This document shows, one piece after another, positions 37,254 through 45,685 of a DNA stretch of 64,000 nt. Within the stretch, counting starts at the first letter, position 1. The number at the start of each line of letters is the position of its first letter. Source of the stretch: Rhodovulum sp. P5 (GTDB lineage Bacteria > Pseudomonadota > Alphaproteobacteria > Rhodobacterales > Rhodobacteraceae); NCBI RefSeq assembly GCF_002079305.1, contig NZ_CP015039.1, forward strand, positions 744,001 to 808,000, written 5' to 3'. Both the position numbers and the translations under genes were made by a program. The notes below the pieces were generated by a model that was not told where the DNA came from, did no database searches, and saw nothing but the letters and a program-made list of their open reading frames with translations.

Positions 37254-39044
37254 ATGCCGCAAGCGCCCGTTCTCTCGATTCGCGACCTTGGCATCGCCTT
37301 CGGCCATTTTCAGGCGGTGGAACGCATCAGCCTGGATATCCGCGCGGGCGAAACCCTGGCGCTGGTGGGCGAAAGCGGCTCGGGCAAATCGGCCACCGCG
37401 CTGGCCATCCTGCGCCTGATCGAACGCGAGGGCGGGCGGATCACCGGGGGCAGCATCCGGTTGGGCACCGACACCCCGGTCGAGGTCACGACGCTTGGCG
37501 CCGCCGACCTCACGCGGCTGAGGGGTAACCGCATCTCGATGGTGTTTCAGGAACCGATGACGTCCCTGAACCCGGTGATGCGGATCGGCGAACAACTGGT
37601 CGAGGTGCTGATGCGCCATCAGGGCCTTGGCCGCACCGCCGCGTTGAAAGCGGCAAAGGCCGATCTGGACCGGGTGCGCATCCCCGACCCCGCGCTGCGG
37701 CTGACCCAGTACCCCCACGAACTTTCCGGCGGGTTGCGGCAGCGGGTGATGATCGCCATGGCGCTGGCCTGCCGGCCAGAGGTTCTGATTGCCGACGAAC
37801 CGACCACCGCGCTGGATGTGACCACGCAGGCCGAGATCCTCGCCCTGATCCGATCGCTTCAGGCAGAGCTTGGCATGGCCGTCCTGTTCATCACCCATGA
37901 CATGGGCGTGGTGGCAGAGATGGCCGACCGCGTGCTGGTGCTGCGCAACGGCCAGATGATCGAGGAGGCGCCGGTCACGCAGCTTTTCGCCGCCCCGCGC
38001 ACCGCCTATGCCCGGGAACTGATGGCCGCGACCAACCGGCTTGGCTCGGCCGCCCCGAAAGCCCCCATCAAGGCCGATCCGGTGCTGGAGGTCGAGAGGC
38101 TGTCGACCTCGTTCACCGCGGCCGGTGGGATGTTCCGGCGCCCCGCGTCCAGGACCGTGGTCAAGGATGTCAGCCTGTCGCTGGCCCGCGGCGAAACCCT
38201 GGGCCTTGTGGGCGAGTCCGGCTGCGGCAAGTCCACCCTCGCCCGGTCGATCCTGCGCCTTGTCGAACCGCAGACCGGCCGGGTCCGGATCGACGGTGAA
38301 GACATGACGGCACTTTCGCCCGGCGCCTTGCGCGCGGCCCGGCACAGGGCCCAGATCGTGTTTCAGGATCCCTTCGCCAGCCTCAACCCACGGCTGCCCG
38401 TGCGCGACCTCGTCACCGAACCGGCCTTTCTGCACACGGGAGTCACGGGACGGGACCGCCGCGACCTGGCCGTGTCGCTCCTGGATCGCGTGGGGCTGGA
38501 GCCGCAGGCGGCGGACCGCTTTCCCCACCAGTTCTCCGGCGGGCAGCGGCAGCGGATCTGCATCGCCCGCGCGCTGTCGGTGTCGCCGCGGGTGATCGTT
38601 GCGGACGAGGCTGTGTCGGCGCTCGACGTCTCTATCGCGCGGCGGATCACCGACCTGATGCACGACATCCAGACGCGGGAGGGGATCGCCTTCCTGTTCA
38701 TCTCGCACGACATCGCCGTGGTGGAGCGGGTCAGCCATCGGATCGCGGTGATGTATGCCGGCCATATCGTCGAGATCGGCCCCACCGGCGCGCTGCTGGG
38801 CGCGCCGCGACACCCCTATACCCGCCGCCTGCTGGCCGCGGTTCCGATCCCCGACCCCGTCTATCGCAGGGGCAACCGCCCGGCCCTGCAAGCGGGCCCC
38901 GGGCCGTCGGACTGGACCGACCTGCCCCTGCGCGAGGTCGGACCGCAGCATTTCGCCCGGGTGTCCTTTCCCCATGAAAACGCCCCGGGGGCACAGACAC
39001 CCGGCCCGGCCCATGCACGCCGACAGACGATGGCCGACGCCTGA
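37254..39044 (+). CDS. Fused dipeptide-type ABC ATPase (two ATP-binding domains, DppD-DppF)
   Basis: This 596-residue protein contains two complete ABC cassettes. The first has GESGSGKS, signature [14 protein letters not shown] and [10 protein letters not shown]; the second starts near residue 280 ([12 protein letters not shown]) with GESGCGKST, signature [14 protein letters not shown] and [10 protein letters not shown]. This tandem arrangement (like GsiA/YejF) replaces the two separate ATPases of the operon at 24801. It ends the LysR-controlled operon. The short C-terminal tail after [12 protein letters not shown] carries no cysteine cluster, unlike the single-domain paralogues. Confidence 0.92.
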   Translation: MPQAPVLSIRDLGIAFGHFQAVERISLDIRAGETLALVGESGSGKSATALAILRLIEREGGRITGGSIRLGTDTPVEVTTLGAADLTRLRGNRISMVFQEPMTSLNPVMRIGEQLVEVLMRHQGLGRTAALKAAKADLDRVRIPDPALRLTQYPHELSGGLRQRVMIAMALACRPEVLIADEPTTALDVTTQAEILALIRSLQAELGMAVLFITHDMGVVAEMADRVLVLRNGQMIEEAPVTQLFAAPRTAYARELMAATNRLGSAAPKAPIKADPVLEVERLSTSFTAAGGMFRRPASRTVVKDVSLSLARGETLGLVGESGCGKSTLARSILRLVEPQTGRVRIDGEDMTALSPGALRAARHRAQIVFQDPFASLNPRLPVRDLVTEPAFLHTGVTGRDRRDLAVSLLDRVGLEPQAADRFPHQFSGGQRQRICIARALSVSPRVIVADEAVSALDVSIARRITDLMHDIQTREGIAFLFISHDIAVVERVSHRIAVMYAGHIVEIGPTGALLGAPRHPYTRRLLAAVPIPDPVYRRGNRPALQAGPGPSDWTDLPLREVGPQHFARVSFPHENAPGAQTPGPAHARRQTMADA

Positions 39045-39072
39045 GCATGCGGCCCTCATCACGTCTTGCCTT

Positions 39073-39207
39073 TCATCCCGGTCGGGCGGAGGTCTTGTCG
39101 TCGGAGCTTTCCGTTTCCAGTCGATTGGCCAGTGCACGCCGGTCGCCCGGCGATGACAAGAGGATCGCGACAGCCACGCCGATGGCCGCGCCGCCCCGCA
39201 CGTACAT
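39073..39207 (-). CDS. Possible small membrane-anchored protein (44 aa)
   Basis: This short frame encodes MYVRGGAAIGVAVAILLSS followed by a polar tail. It would be a single N-terminal hydrophobic segment with a charged C-terminus. AGGAGA lies five bases before the ATG. No family is recognised, and it may be chance; support is the ribosome-binding site and the membrane-protein-like composition. Confidence 0.35.
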   Translation of the reverse strand: MYVRGGAAIGVAVAILLSSPGDRRALANRLETESSDDKTSARPG

Positions 39208-39528
39208 GGGTCTCCTGTTTCCACAAAGCATGCGCCGCCATATCGGCACCGAGTTTCGCTGGTGCAGCGAGAACAAGCGCTGACAGATAGCGCAGTAGCG
39301 TCTTGTCTGGTGGTTCGATGACCGCACCTGGCCAGCCGCGCAGTTATTTACGCGGTTCGGGGAACGCAACATTCCTTCGCAAATGTCTTCCCCGGACAGA
39401 CTGCACATACCCTTCGCAATCCTGTCAGGGCACCCGTATCAAACCAAAGCGATGACGCACCGGACGGAGCAGTTCCGATCATGGTGGCGCCCGCCGCCTT
39501 TCTGGCGGCCAAGCTCCGGTCATCCTGC

Positions 39529-39589
39529 GGACGCTCTCGTCGCGCTCATGGTCCGTGGCCGGCGCTACGAGCGTCCGGCGCGACGAGAG
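39529..39589. repeat. Interlocked inverted repeats (possible RNA pseudoknot)
   Basis: GGACGCTC (39529-39536) pairs with GAGCGTCC (39569-39576), and CTCTCGTCGCGC (39534-39545) pairs with GCGCGACGAGAG (39578-39589). The two pairings cross each other and share three bases. A GCCGCC/GGCGGC hairpin lies just upstream near 39492. Confidence 0.45.
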
Positions 39590-39686
39590 AGCCAGGCCGG
39601 TTGCTGTAATGGCCATGCGCCCCCGGGCGGCACGGCGCGTGCTGTGCCCCAAAAATCCTTTATTTTCAATGGTTGGTGAAATCGAT

Positions 39687-39703
39687 GCTTCCCCCAGGGA
39701 AGC
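39687..39703. terminator. Hairpin downstream of convergent genes
   Basis: GCTTCCC, loop CCA, GGGAAGC form a perfect 7-bp stem about 60 bp beyond the HNH gene stop. No long T run follows in either direction, so terminator function is tentative. Confidence 0.35.
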
Positions 39704-39761
39704 AGAACCGGCGATTCTGGGAAAACTTTGGTTCCCTTTACAACTTCCCGGCAAGCCGGTG

Positions 39762-40346
39762 TCACGCTTCCAGTTCGGCATCCCAGTAGAGGAAATCGAG
39801 CCAAGTTTCATGCAGGTGGTTCGGCGGGAACTTGCGCCCGATATTGCGCAGTTCTTCCGCCCCGGGCTGGCGCGGTGTCTTGCGCAGGGCCATGCCGACC
39901 TGGCGCAGGCTTTTCGAACCCTTCTTGAGATTGCAACGGGAACAGGCCGCAACGACGTTCTCCCAACTGGTGATGCCACCGCGGGCCCGCGGGATGACGT
40001 GGTCGAAGGTCAGATCGCCCTTGGTCCCACAATACTGGCAGGCAAATTCGTCCCTTAAAAAAAGATTGAAGCGCGTGAAGGCCACGCGCTTCTGGGGTTT
40101 GACGTAATCTTTCAGGACGACAACCGACGGTATTCGGATTTGCATCGACGGGCTTCGGACCACCTCGTCATACTCGGCGACGATGTCCACCCGATCGAGG
40201 AACGCCGCCTTCACCGCCTCCTGCCAGGGCCAGAGGGACAGGGGGTAATAGCTTAATGGGCGGTAATCGGCGTTCAGAACGAGCGCGGGATAGTGTTTGA
40301 GCCCGCCGGGCTCCCTGACAAATGTACTCCTGAAATCGCCGTCCAT
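39762..40346 (-). CDS. HNH endonuclease
   Basis: This 194-residue protein has a C-terminal HNH nuclease domain. The first cysteine pair is CQYC, then the catalytic LTFDHVIPRARGG with the general-base His, then ENVVAACSRCN completing the zinc knuckle and Asn. The N-terminal part (YPALVLNADYRPLSYYPLSLWPWQ) is typical of a widely conserved group of chromosomal HNH proteins in alphaproteobacteria whose role is not established. The start at 40346 was chosen by this conserved length; a longer frame to 40421 overlaps the promoter. A sigma70-like promoter lies just upstream. Confidence 0.88.
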   Translation of the reverse strand: MDGDFRSTFVREPGGLKHYPALVLNADYRPLSYYPLSLWPWQEAVKAAFLDRVDIVAEYDEVVRSPSMQIRIPSVVVLKDYVKPQKRVAFTRFNLFLRDEFACQYCGTKGDLTFDHVIPRARGGITSWENVVAACSRCNLKKGSKSLRQVGMALRKTPRQPGAEELRNIGRKFPPNHLHETWLDFLYWDAELEA

Positions 40347-40420
40347 CTTGAGACTCAGCCTCCGCCCCGTCTGCCCGATCAGGCTGCGAAGCGGGACGCC
40401 CCGCCCCAAACCTGTGATCA

Positions 40421-40448
40421 ACTATATATGGCGTTTCCCGCCTGACAA
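40421..40448 (-). promoter_or_regulatory. Sigma70-type promoter of HNH endonuclease gene
   Basis: On the minus strand TTGTCA (40448-40443) is followed after 16 bases by TATAGT (40426-40421), about 75 bp before the chosen start at 40346. Confidence 0.55.
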
Positions 40449-40537
40449 GCCCCGCTAGATGCGGTGGATTGCCGAAACATGTAGCGCGGGGCTGTAACGG
40501 ATGTGTGACGTCGGCGTCAGGGGCCGGGCTGCGGCGG

Positions 40538-41212
40538 TCAATCCCCGGCTTCCAGCCCCAGACGCTCCCGCATGAAGGCAAGCGCCACGGACAGGCCATC
40601 GGGTGCGATTCCATGCCCGGTGCCCTTCATGACATGGGCGAAGACGTCGAATCCGGCCTCGCTCAGCGCGTTTCCGGCATCGGGCAGCGCCTGCACCGGC
40701 ACCACGTCGTCGGCATCGCCATGAACCAGAAGCACGGGGGGTTTGGACACGGCCTCCTCGGCCAGCAGATCAGGCACCAGAAGACGGCCGGAAAATCCGA
40801 CGATCCCGGCATAGGCCGGGCTGCGCCGCGGCCCGACATGCAGCGCCATCATCGTGCCTTGCGAGAAGCCGAACAGGATCGTGTTTTCCGGGCCGATTCC
40901 CTCGTCCTCGGCCACGCTGTCGAGCCAGGCGTTCAGGTCGGCGACCGCGCGCACCATGCCCGCCTCGCTCTGTTCTTCCGACGACCCGTCGATCCACGGG
41001 ATTGGGAACCACTGGAACCCGAACGGCACGCCCGCGCAGCGTTCCGGCGCGTCGGGCGCAAGGAAAGCCACTCCGGGCATATGCGGCGCCAGCGGATCGG
41101 ACAGGCCCAGAAGGTCCGCCCCGTTCGCCCCGTAGCCATGCAGGAAGATCACGAGGCTGTCGGCCTCCCCCTTCGCCGCGCCGGCGCGGCCCGCTTCAAG
41201 TACCCGTGTCAC
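40538..41212 (-). CDS. Phospholipase/carboxylesterase family alpha/beta hydrolase
   Basis: This 224-residue serine hydrolase has the oxyanion segment VIFLHGYGANG, nucleophile elbow GFSQGT, acid Asp in HGDADDVVP, and His in GTGHGI, the layout of the bacterial carboxylesterase/lysophospholipase-like family. It starts with GTG at 41212 (GTGA overlap with the glycosylase stop); a reading from 41290 would overlap the preceding gene. It is co-transcribed with the DNA glycosylase, although no functional link is obvious. Confidence 0.85.
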   Translation of the reverse strand: MTRVLEAGRAGAAKGEADSLVIFLHGYGANGADLLGLSDPLAPHMPGVAFLAPDAPERCAGVPFGFQWFPIPWIDGSSEEQSEAGMVRAVADLNAWLDSVAEDEGIGPENTILFGFSQGTMMALHVGPRRSPAYAGIVGFSGRLLVPDLLAEEAVSKPPVLLVHGDADDVVPVQALPDAGNALSEAGFDVFAHVMKGTGHGIAPDGLSVALAFMRERLGLEAGD

Positions 41213-41838
41213 CTGATGCCCTCTCGCTCTTTCGCAATCCGGTAATAGGCCCAGAGCGCCCGCGCCGCAACGGCCCGCCAGGGCGACCATGCCTCTGCCA
41301 TCTGCCGCAGGGCCTTTTCCTTGGGCCTGTCGGGCAAGTCGAACAAAAGACGGGCAGATTCCTGCAAGGCAAGGTCAGCGGGCGCAAACACATCGGCCCG
41401 GCCGAGCGAGAACATCGCATAGATCTCCGCCGTCCATCGGCCGATGCCGGGAACCTCGACAAGGGTGGTCACCACCTCGTCGGTCGGCGTGTCGCGCAGG
41501 CTGTCGAAATCAATGCCGGACGCGGCGAGTGCCTTGGCATAGCGGATCTTCTGCCGCGAGAGGCCGCAGGCGCGCAGGTCGTCCTCGCTGGCCCATGTGA
41601 TCTTTCGCGGCCCTGTCAGGCGGGCGGCCTTCATCCGCCCCCAGATCGCATCGGCCGCCGCGACCGAAACCTGTTGGCTGACGATGGCGGACAGAAGCGC
41701 CTCGAACCCGTCCTTGCGGCGGCGCAGCGGCAACGGGCCCGTCTGGTCAAGCAAGGCAGCGAAACGCGGCTCGATCCGCGCGAGATAGGCGGCCCCTTCC
41801 GCGACACAGGCTTCGGTTTCGATGATGCGTCCGACCAT
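41209..41838 (-). CDS. DNA-3-methyladenine glycosylase (AlkA type)
   Basis: This 209-residue HhH-GPD base-excision glycosylase has the helix-hairpin-helix VEVPGIGRWTAEIYAMF and the catalytic aspartate region FAPADLALQ. The front part (FEALLSAIVSQQVSVAAADAIWGRM) is the usual AlkA core. It removes alkylated purines from DNA. Homologues usually begin close to GRIIETE, so the ATG at 41838 was chosen; 41859 and 41892 are alternatives. Confidence 0.9.
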   Translation of the reverse strand: MVGRIIETEACVAEGAAYLARIEPRFAALLDQTGPLPLRRRKDGFEALLSAIVSQQVSVAAADAIWGRMKAARLTGPRKITWASEDDLRACGLSRQKIRYAKALAASGIDFDSLRDTPTDEVVTTLVEVPGIGRWTAEIYAMFSLGRADVFAPADLALQESARLLFDLPDRPKEKALRQMAEAWSPWRAVAARALWAYYRIAKEREGIR

Positions 41839-41912
41839 AGACGCAGCATAGGACTGCATGAGGGGCGATTTCCAGCCTTCCACCGCCGACATCCCCGCGC
41901 TAGGTCAGAACC

Positions 41913-43133
41913 ATGAGTGACGCATCCCTGCCCCAGTCCCATCCCCATACCCGGCGCAATGTGACCATTCTGGTGATGGCGCAGGCGATCCTTGGCGCGC
42001 AGATGCCGATGATCTTCACCATCGGTGGGCTGGCCGGGCAATCGCTGGCGCCGAACCCGTGCCTTGCCACCCTCCCGATTTCGCTGATCGTGTTGGGGTC
42101 GATGATCACGTCTGGCCCGCTGGCGGCGTTCATGCAGCGGTTCGGGCGGCGCGCCGGGTTCTTCCTGGGCATCGCCGGCGGCGCGACGGGGGCGATCATC
42201 GGCGCGATCGGCCTGATCCAGTCGTCCTTCGCGCTGTTTCTGGCAGGGTCGTTCTTTACCGGCACATATCTGTCGGCACAGGCGTTCTATCGCTTTGCCG
42301 CGGCCGACACGGCCGAGGGGGATTTTCAGCCCAAGGCGATTTCCTACGTTCTGGCGGGCGGGTTGGCCGCGGCGGTGATCGGACCGCAACTGGTCAAGGT
42401 CACCGCGCAGGCGATGGTGATCCCCTTCCTTGGCACCTACCTGACGGTGATCGCGATCAATGCGGTGGGGGTGCTGCTGTTCTCATTCCTCGACATCCCC
42501 CGACCACCACCGCGCGATCCCGCGCATCACCACGGCCGCACCCGGGCCGACCTGCTGCGCGACCCGGCGATTCTGGTGGCGATCATCTGCGGCATGGTCT
42601 CCTACGCGCTGATGAACCTTGTGATGACGTCAACACCGCTGGCGGTGGTGGGTTGCGGGTTCGATACCGGAACGGCGGCGGATATCGTGACGGCCCATGT
42701 GCTGGCCATGTATGTCCCGAGCTTCTTCACCGGTCACCTGATCGCGCGCTTCGGCGTGACGCGGATCGTGGCGCTGGGTCTGGCCATTCTGGCGGCGGCG
42801 GGGGGCGTGGCGCTGACAGGGGTGGATATCGAGCATTTCTTCGTTGCGCTGATCCTTCTGGGTGTCGGCTGGAACTTCGGCTTCATCGGGGCGACGGCGA
42901 TGCTGGCCAAGGCGCATGCGCCCGAGGAACGCGGCGCGGTGCAGGGCATGAACGACGTGCTGGTGTTTGGCGGGGTGACGATGGCCTCGCTTGCGTCGGG
43001 CGGGCTGATGAACTGCTCCGGCGGGTCGGCGCAGGAGGGGTGGATGGCGGTGAACCTTGCCATGGTGCCGTTCCTCGCGCTGGCGGGGGCTGCGCTGATC
43101 TGGCTGTTGCTGCGGCCAGCGGACGAGCGGTAG
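41913..43133 (+). CDS. MFS transporter
   Basis: This 406-residue twelve-helix major facilitator transporter starts with an Asp/His-rich short tail (MSDASLPQSHPHTRRNV). It shows FMQRFGRRAGFFLGIAGG, corresponding to the loop 2-3 motif. The first membrane half contains GGLAGQSLAPNPCLATLPISLIVLG. No substrate can be inferred. It is divergent from the glycosylase gene and convergent with the MATE gene, with 174 bp between the stops. Confidence 0.88.
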   Translation: MSDASLPQSHPHTRRNVTILVMAQAILGAQMPMIFTIGGLAGQSLAPNPCLATLPISLIVLGSMITSGPLAAFMQRFGRRAGFFLGIAGGATGAIIGAIGLIQSSFALFLAGSFFTGTYLSAQAFYRFAAADTAEGDFQPKAISYVLAGGLAAAVIGPQLVKVTAQAMVIPFLGTYLTVIAINAVGVLLFSFLDIPRPPPRDPAHHHGRTRADLLRDPAILVAIICGMVSYALMNLVMTSTPLAVVGCGFDTGTAADIVTAHVLAMYVPSFFTGHLIARFGVTRIVALGLAILAAAGGVALTGVDIEHFFVALILLGVGWNFGFIGATAMLAKAHAPEERGAVQGMNDVLVFGGVTMASLASGGLMNCSGGSAQEGWMAVNLAMVPFLALAGAALIWLLLRPADER

Positions 43134-43241
43134 GCCCCGGGCCGGCTCCCAAGGCCCGAATGCCAATCGGGTGCGCCACAGCACGCAGGTGCCGAAAGCG
43201 ACACGCGAGGCCGCGTCATCGGCGGGCCAAGGCGGAAGCCT

Positions 43242-43287
43242 TGACTTCGCGCCAAGCGCGATGACGCAAACGCCGCGAGCGAAGTCA
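43242..43287. terminator. Inverted repeat between convergent MFS and MATE genes
   Basis: TGACTTCGC (43242-43250) and GCGAAGTCA (43279-43287) form a perfect nine-bp stem with a 28-base loop in the gap between convergent genes. There is no T run, so a bidirectional terminator role is only a suggestion. Confidence 0.4.
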
Positions 43288-43307
43288 GGCGTTGCACACA
43301 ACTCGTA

Positions 43308-44651
43308 TCAGGCCGGGGCCTTGCGCCCGGCCTCAGCCTCCAGCGCCGGGTATCGCAGACCCAGCGTGATGGCACGCGCGACAAACGAGATCAGCAGCGC
43401 AATCCAGAGCCCGTGATTTCCGAAGGCTGGCACCAGCACCCAAGCCGAAGCTGCATACACCGCAGCCGAGATCACCATCATGTTGCGCATGTCGCGCGTC
43501 CGCGTGGCCCCGATGAAAATCCCGTCCAGCATGTAGGACGCGAGCCCCAGCACCGGCGCCACGACCATATAGGGCAGATAGGCGCGCGCCGCGGCACGCA
43601 CTTCGGGCGCGGTCGTCATCAGGTCGATGATCGCCCCACCGAAGGCGGCGAAGACAGCCGCCAGCCCGATCACCGACACCAGCCCCCAAAAACTGGTCAA
43701 GAGCGCCCCGCGCCGCAGGGCCATGCGCGCCCGGGCGCCCATCGCCTGCCCCACCAATGCCTCGGCCGCGAAGGCGAAACCGTCCAGTGCATAGGCGGTG
43801 ATTTCAAGGAACTGAAGCAGCACCTGATTGGCCGCCAACGGGACATCGCCGAAATCCGCCCCGAGAAACAGGAAGGACACGAAGATGCCCTGCAACAGGA
43901 GAGAGCGCAGCAGGATATCGGTGTTCACCCCGGCCATGTGGCGCAGCCGGGCCCGGTTCAGCACGCGCGCCCAATCGCGCCACGCCGGACCGCGGAACGC
44001 CCCGCGGCAGAGCCATAGCCCCAAGGCCGCGCCGGACCATTCCGACAGGAAGGTCGCGACGGCGACCCCCTGCACCCCCCAGCCAAGGCCAAGGACGAAC
44101 CAAAGGTCCAAAACAATGTTCAGCCCGTTCATCCAGAGCTGGATCGCCAGCACCGCGCGCGTGCGAGCCAATGCAATCAGCCAGCCCGTGATGCCGTAAA
44201 GCGCGATGGCCGCTGGTGCCGACCAGACCCGGATGGACATGTATTGCCGGGCGAGGGTTTCGACCTCGTCACTTGCGGGCGATACCAGAAACGCGCCGGC
44301 AAACAGCGGTGCCTGTGCAAGAATGATCACGACGCCGCCCGCAAACCCCAGCATCAGCGCCCGCGACAACATCGCGTCGACCTCGGCATGGTCTTTCGCA
44401 CCCCAGGCCTGCGCGGTCAGCCCCGTGGTGCCCATGCGCAGGAACCCGAACAGCCAGTAGAGCGCGGCCAGAATGATCGCGCCGATACCAACGGCCCCGA
44501 TGGGCGCGGCCAACCCCATCTGGCCCACGACGCCCGTATCCACGGCCCCAAGGATCGGCACCGTGGCATTCGACAACACGATGGGCAGCGCGATGGCCAG
44601 AACGCGCCTGTGGCCCGGCACCGGTTCCGCCGGCAGGGATATGTCAGCCAT
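43308..44651 (-). CDS. MATE family efflux transporter
   Basis: This 447-residue DinF/NorM-type antiporter has twelve helices. Landmarks are ALPIVLSNATVPILGAVDTGVVGQMG at the N-terminus, AQAWGAKDHAEVDAML after helix 2, and the second-half LDGFAFAAEALVGQAMGAR. It exports cationic or aromatic compounds using a Na+ or H+ gradient. It is the last gene of a minus-strand cluster behind two thioesterases, overlapping the first of them by eight bases. Confidence 0.92.
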   Translation of the reverse strand: MADISLPAEPVPGHRRVLAIALPIVLSNATVPILGAVDTGVVGQMGLAAPIGAVGIGAIILAALYWLFGFLRMGTTGLTAQAWGAKDHAEVDAMLSRALMLGFAGGVVIILAQAPLFAGAFLVSPASDEVETLARQYMSIRVWSAPAAIALYGITGWLIALARTRAVLAIQLWMNGLNIVLDLWFVLGLGWGVQGVAVATFLSEWSGAALGLWLCRGAFRGPAWRDWARVLNRARLRHMAGVNTDILLRSLLLQGIFVSFLFLGADFGDVPLAANQVLLQFLEITAYALDGFAFAAEALVGQAMGARARMALRRGALLTSFWGLVSVIGLAAVFAAFGGAIIDLMTTAPEVRAAARAYLPYMVVAPVLGLASYMLDGIFIGATRTRDMRNMMVISAAVYAASAWVLVPAFGNHGLWIALLISFVARAITLGLRYPALEAEAGRKAPA

Positions 44652-45153
44652 CGCGCGTCGGCATCAGGAAATGGCCCGTCGCCTGCGCGAAGAGCCGGGC
44701 GCGGTTGTCCTGCCATGCCTCGACATGGACGCTGGCATAGCGCCGGCCAGACCGGTTGACCCGCGCGCGGGCATAGGCATCCCGCGGCATGCCGGGGCGC
44801 AGATAGTCCACGGTAAAATCGATGGTCTTGGGCAGCCGCGGTAGGGTGTCGGCGGTCAGCGAGCGGGGGTCGAGCGCCCCGCTTTCCAGATCGTCCCACA
44901 GCATCGCCCATGACAGGCCGATGATCGCCGTGACCTCAAGGAAAGCGGCGGTCGCCCCGCCATGCAGCGCGGGCAGAAACGGGTTGCCGATGAGGGCCTC
45001 GTCATAGGCAAGGATGGCGGTCAATTCATCACCCCGCCGTTCGAACGAGATGCCAAGAAACCGGGTATAGGGCACGCCCTCAACCAGGGCGGCCAATGCG
45101 CCGTCGCGCCGCTGCTTGATGACCTGAACGGGTTCGGGGGTGCGCCGCGTCAT
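44644..45153 (-). CDS. PaaI-type hotdog-fold thioesterase
   Basis: This 169-residue hotdog-fold protein has the PaaI signature LPALHGGATAAFLEVTAIIGL around residues 57-77, where the conserved HGG and acidic residue build the acyl-CoA thioesterase site. The start MTRRTPEPVQ at 45153 overlaps the stop of the sister thioesterase (ATGA). The two adjacent paralogues may form a heteromer or act on different acyl-CoAs. Confidence 0.85.
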   Translation of the reverse strand: MTRRTPEPVQVIKQRRDGALAALVEGVPYTRFLGISFERRGDELTAILAYDEALIGNPFLPALHGGATAAFLEVTAIIGLSWAMLWDDLESGALDPRSLTADTLPRLPKTIDFTVDYLRPGMPRDAYARARVNRSGRRYASVHVEAWQDNRARLFAQATGHFLMPTRDG

Positions 45154-45590
45154 GTGGTGCCCCCTGCCCCGCGTTCGACCGTGAAGGTGCCGGTTGCCGT
45201 CGCCACAGGCGTTTCGGTGTCTTCGTCCATCGCCGTGGCCCGCACGAAGGCGACCGAGCGGGTAATATGGTGGCATTCCGCCCGCGCGGTCAGACGTTGG
45301 CCCGGCGTCGCCGCGCGCATGTAATCGATGCGCAGGCTGATCGTTGCGGTGCTGGCCGGCGCTTCCCGGTGGCTCATGACCGATGCGCCGCCGCAGGTGT
45401 CCAGCAGGGCCGACACCGCCCCGCCATGGATCACGCGGCTTTTCGGATCACCGATCAGCCGTTCGTCATAGGGCATCGAGATCACGGCAACGCCGTCGCC
45501 AATGGCATCGATCCGCATCCCCAAAGCGCGGGAATGGGGGATCTTTTCGATGAATTCTGTGGCAATGGCGGCTTTTTCATCACGCGACAT
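45150..45590 (-). CDS. PaaI-type hotdog-fold thioesterase
   Basis: This 146-residue hotdog thioesterase has SRVIHGGAVSALLDTCGGASVMS, the active-site loop and helix of the PaaI group, and a matching SLRIDYMRAATPGQ strand. AAAGGA lies eight bases before the ATG at 45590. It is the first gene of the minus-strand thioesterase-thioesterase-MATE unit and is divergent from mntX. Confidence 0.87.
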   Translation of the reverse strand: MSRDEKAAIATEFIEKIPHSRALGMRIDAIGDGVAVISMPYDERLIGDPKSRVIHGGAVSALLDTCGGASVMSHREAPASTATISLRIDYMRAATPGQRLTARAECHHITRSVAFVRATAMDEDTETPVATATGTFTVERGAGGTT

Positions 45591-45622
45591 CGGCAATTCC
45601 TTTCCTGAGCGCATATTCTCTC

Positions 45623-45650
45623 TTGCAACGCATGCCGCAAGCACTAACTA
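45623..45650 (+). promoter_or_regulatory. Promoter of mntX
   Basis: TTGCAA (45623-45628) is followed after 16 bases by TAACTA (45645-45650). The Mur-like operator begins at the next base, covering the expected transcription start. Confidence 0.5.
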
Positions 45651-45673
45651 CTGCGATTGAGAACCATTCGCAG
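45651..45673 (+). promoter_or_regulatory. Mur/Fur-type operator upstream of mntX
   Basis: CTGCGA (45651-45656) and TCGCAG (45668-45673) are perfect inverted arms flanking TTGAGAACCAT, giving a 23-bp imperfect palindrome with the GAGAAnCATT core seen in Fur-family sites. Position directly after the -10 suggests manganese-dependent repression by Mur. Confidence 0.65.
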
Positions 45674-45685
45674 TCGCAAGTTGCC

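Larger units (their letters stand above)
39045..39761. other. Long intergenic region between convergent units, structured
   Basis: This 717-bp region separates the 3' ends of the ABC operon and the HNH endonuclease gene. It contains a possible 44-codon gene (39073-39207, minus), overlapping inverted repeats at 39529-39589, and a 7-3-7 hairpin at 39687-39703. No tRNA-like fold or larger credible coding frame was recognised. Confidence 0.5.

Noticed and set aside
39383..39679. 98-codon plus-strand frame in the intergenic gap
   Set aside because: Composition is Arg/Pro/Trp-rich, no ribosome-binding site, and it runs through the inverted repeats.
39045..39761. Possible tRNA in the long gap (a GGTTCGATGACC word near 39311)
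   Set aside because: No acceptor or anticodon stems can be folded around it.
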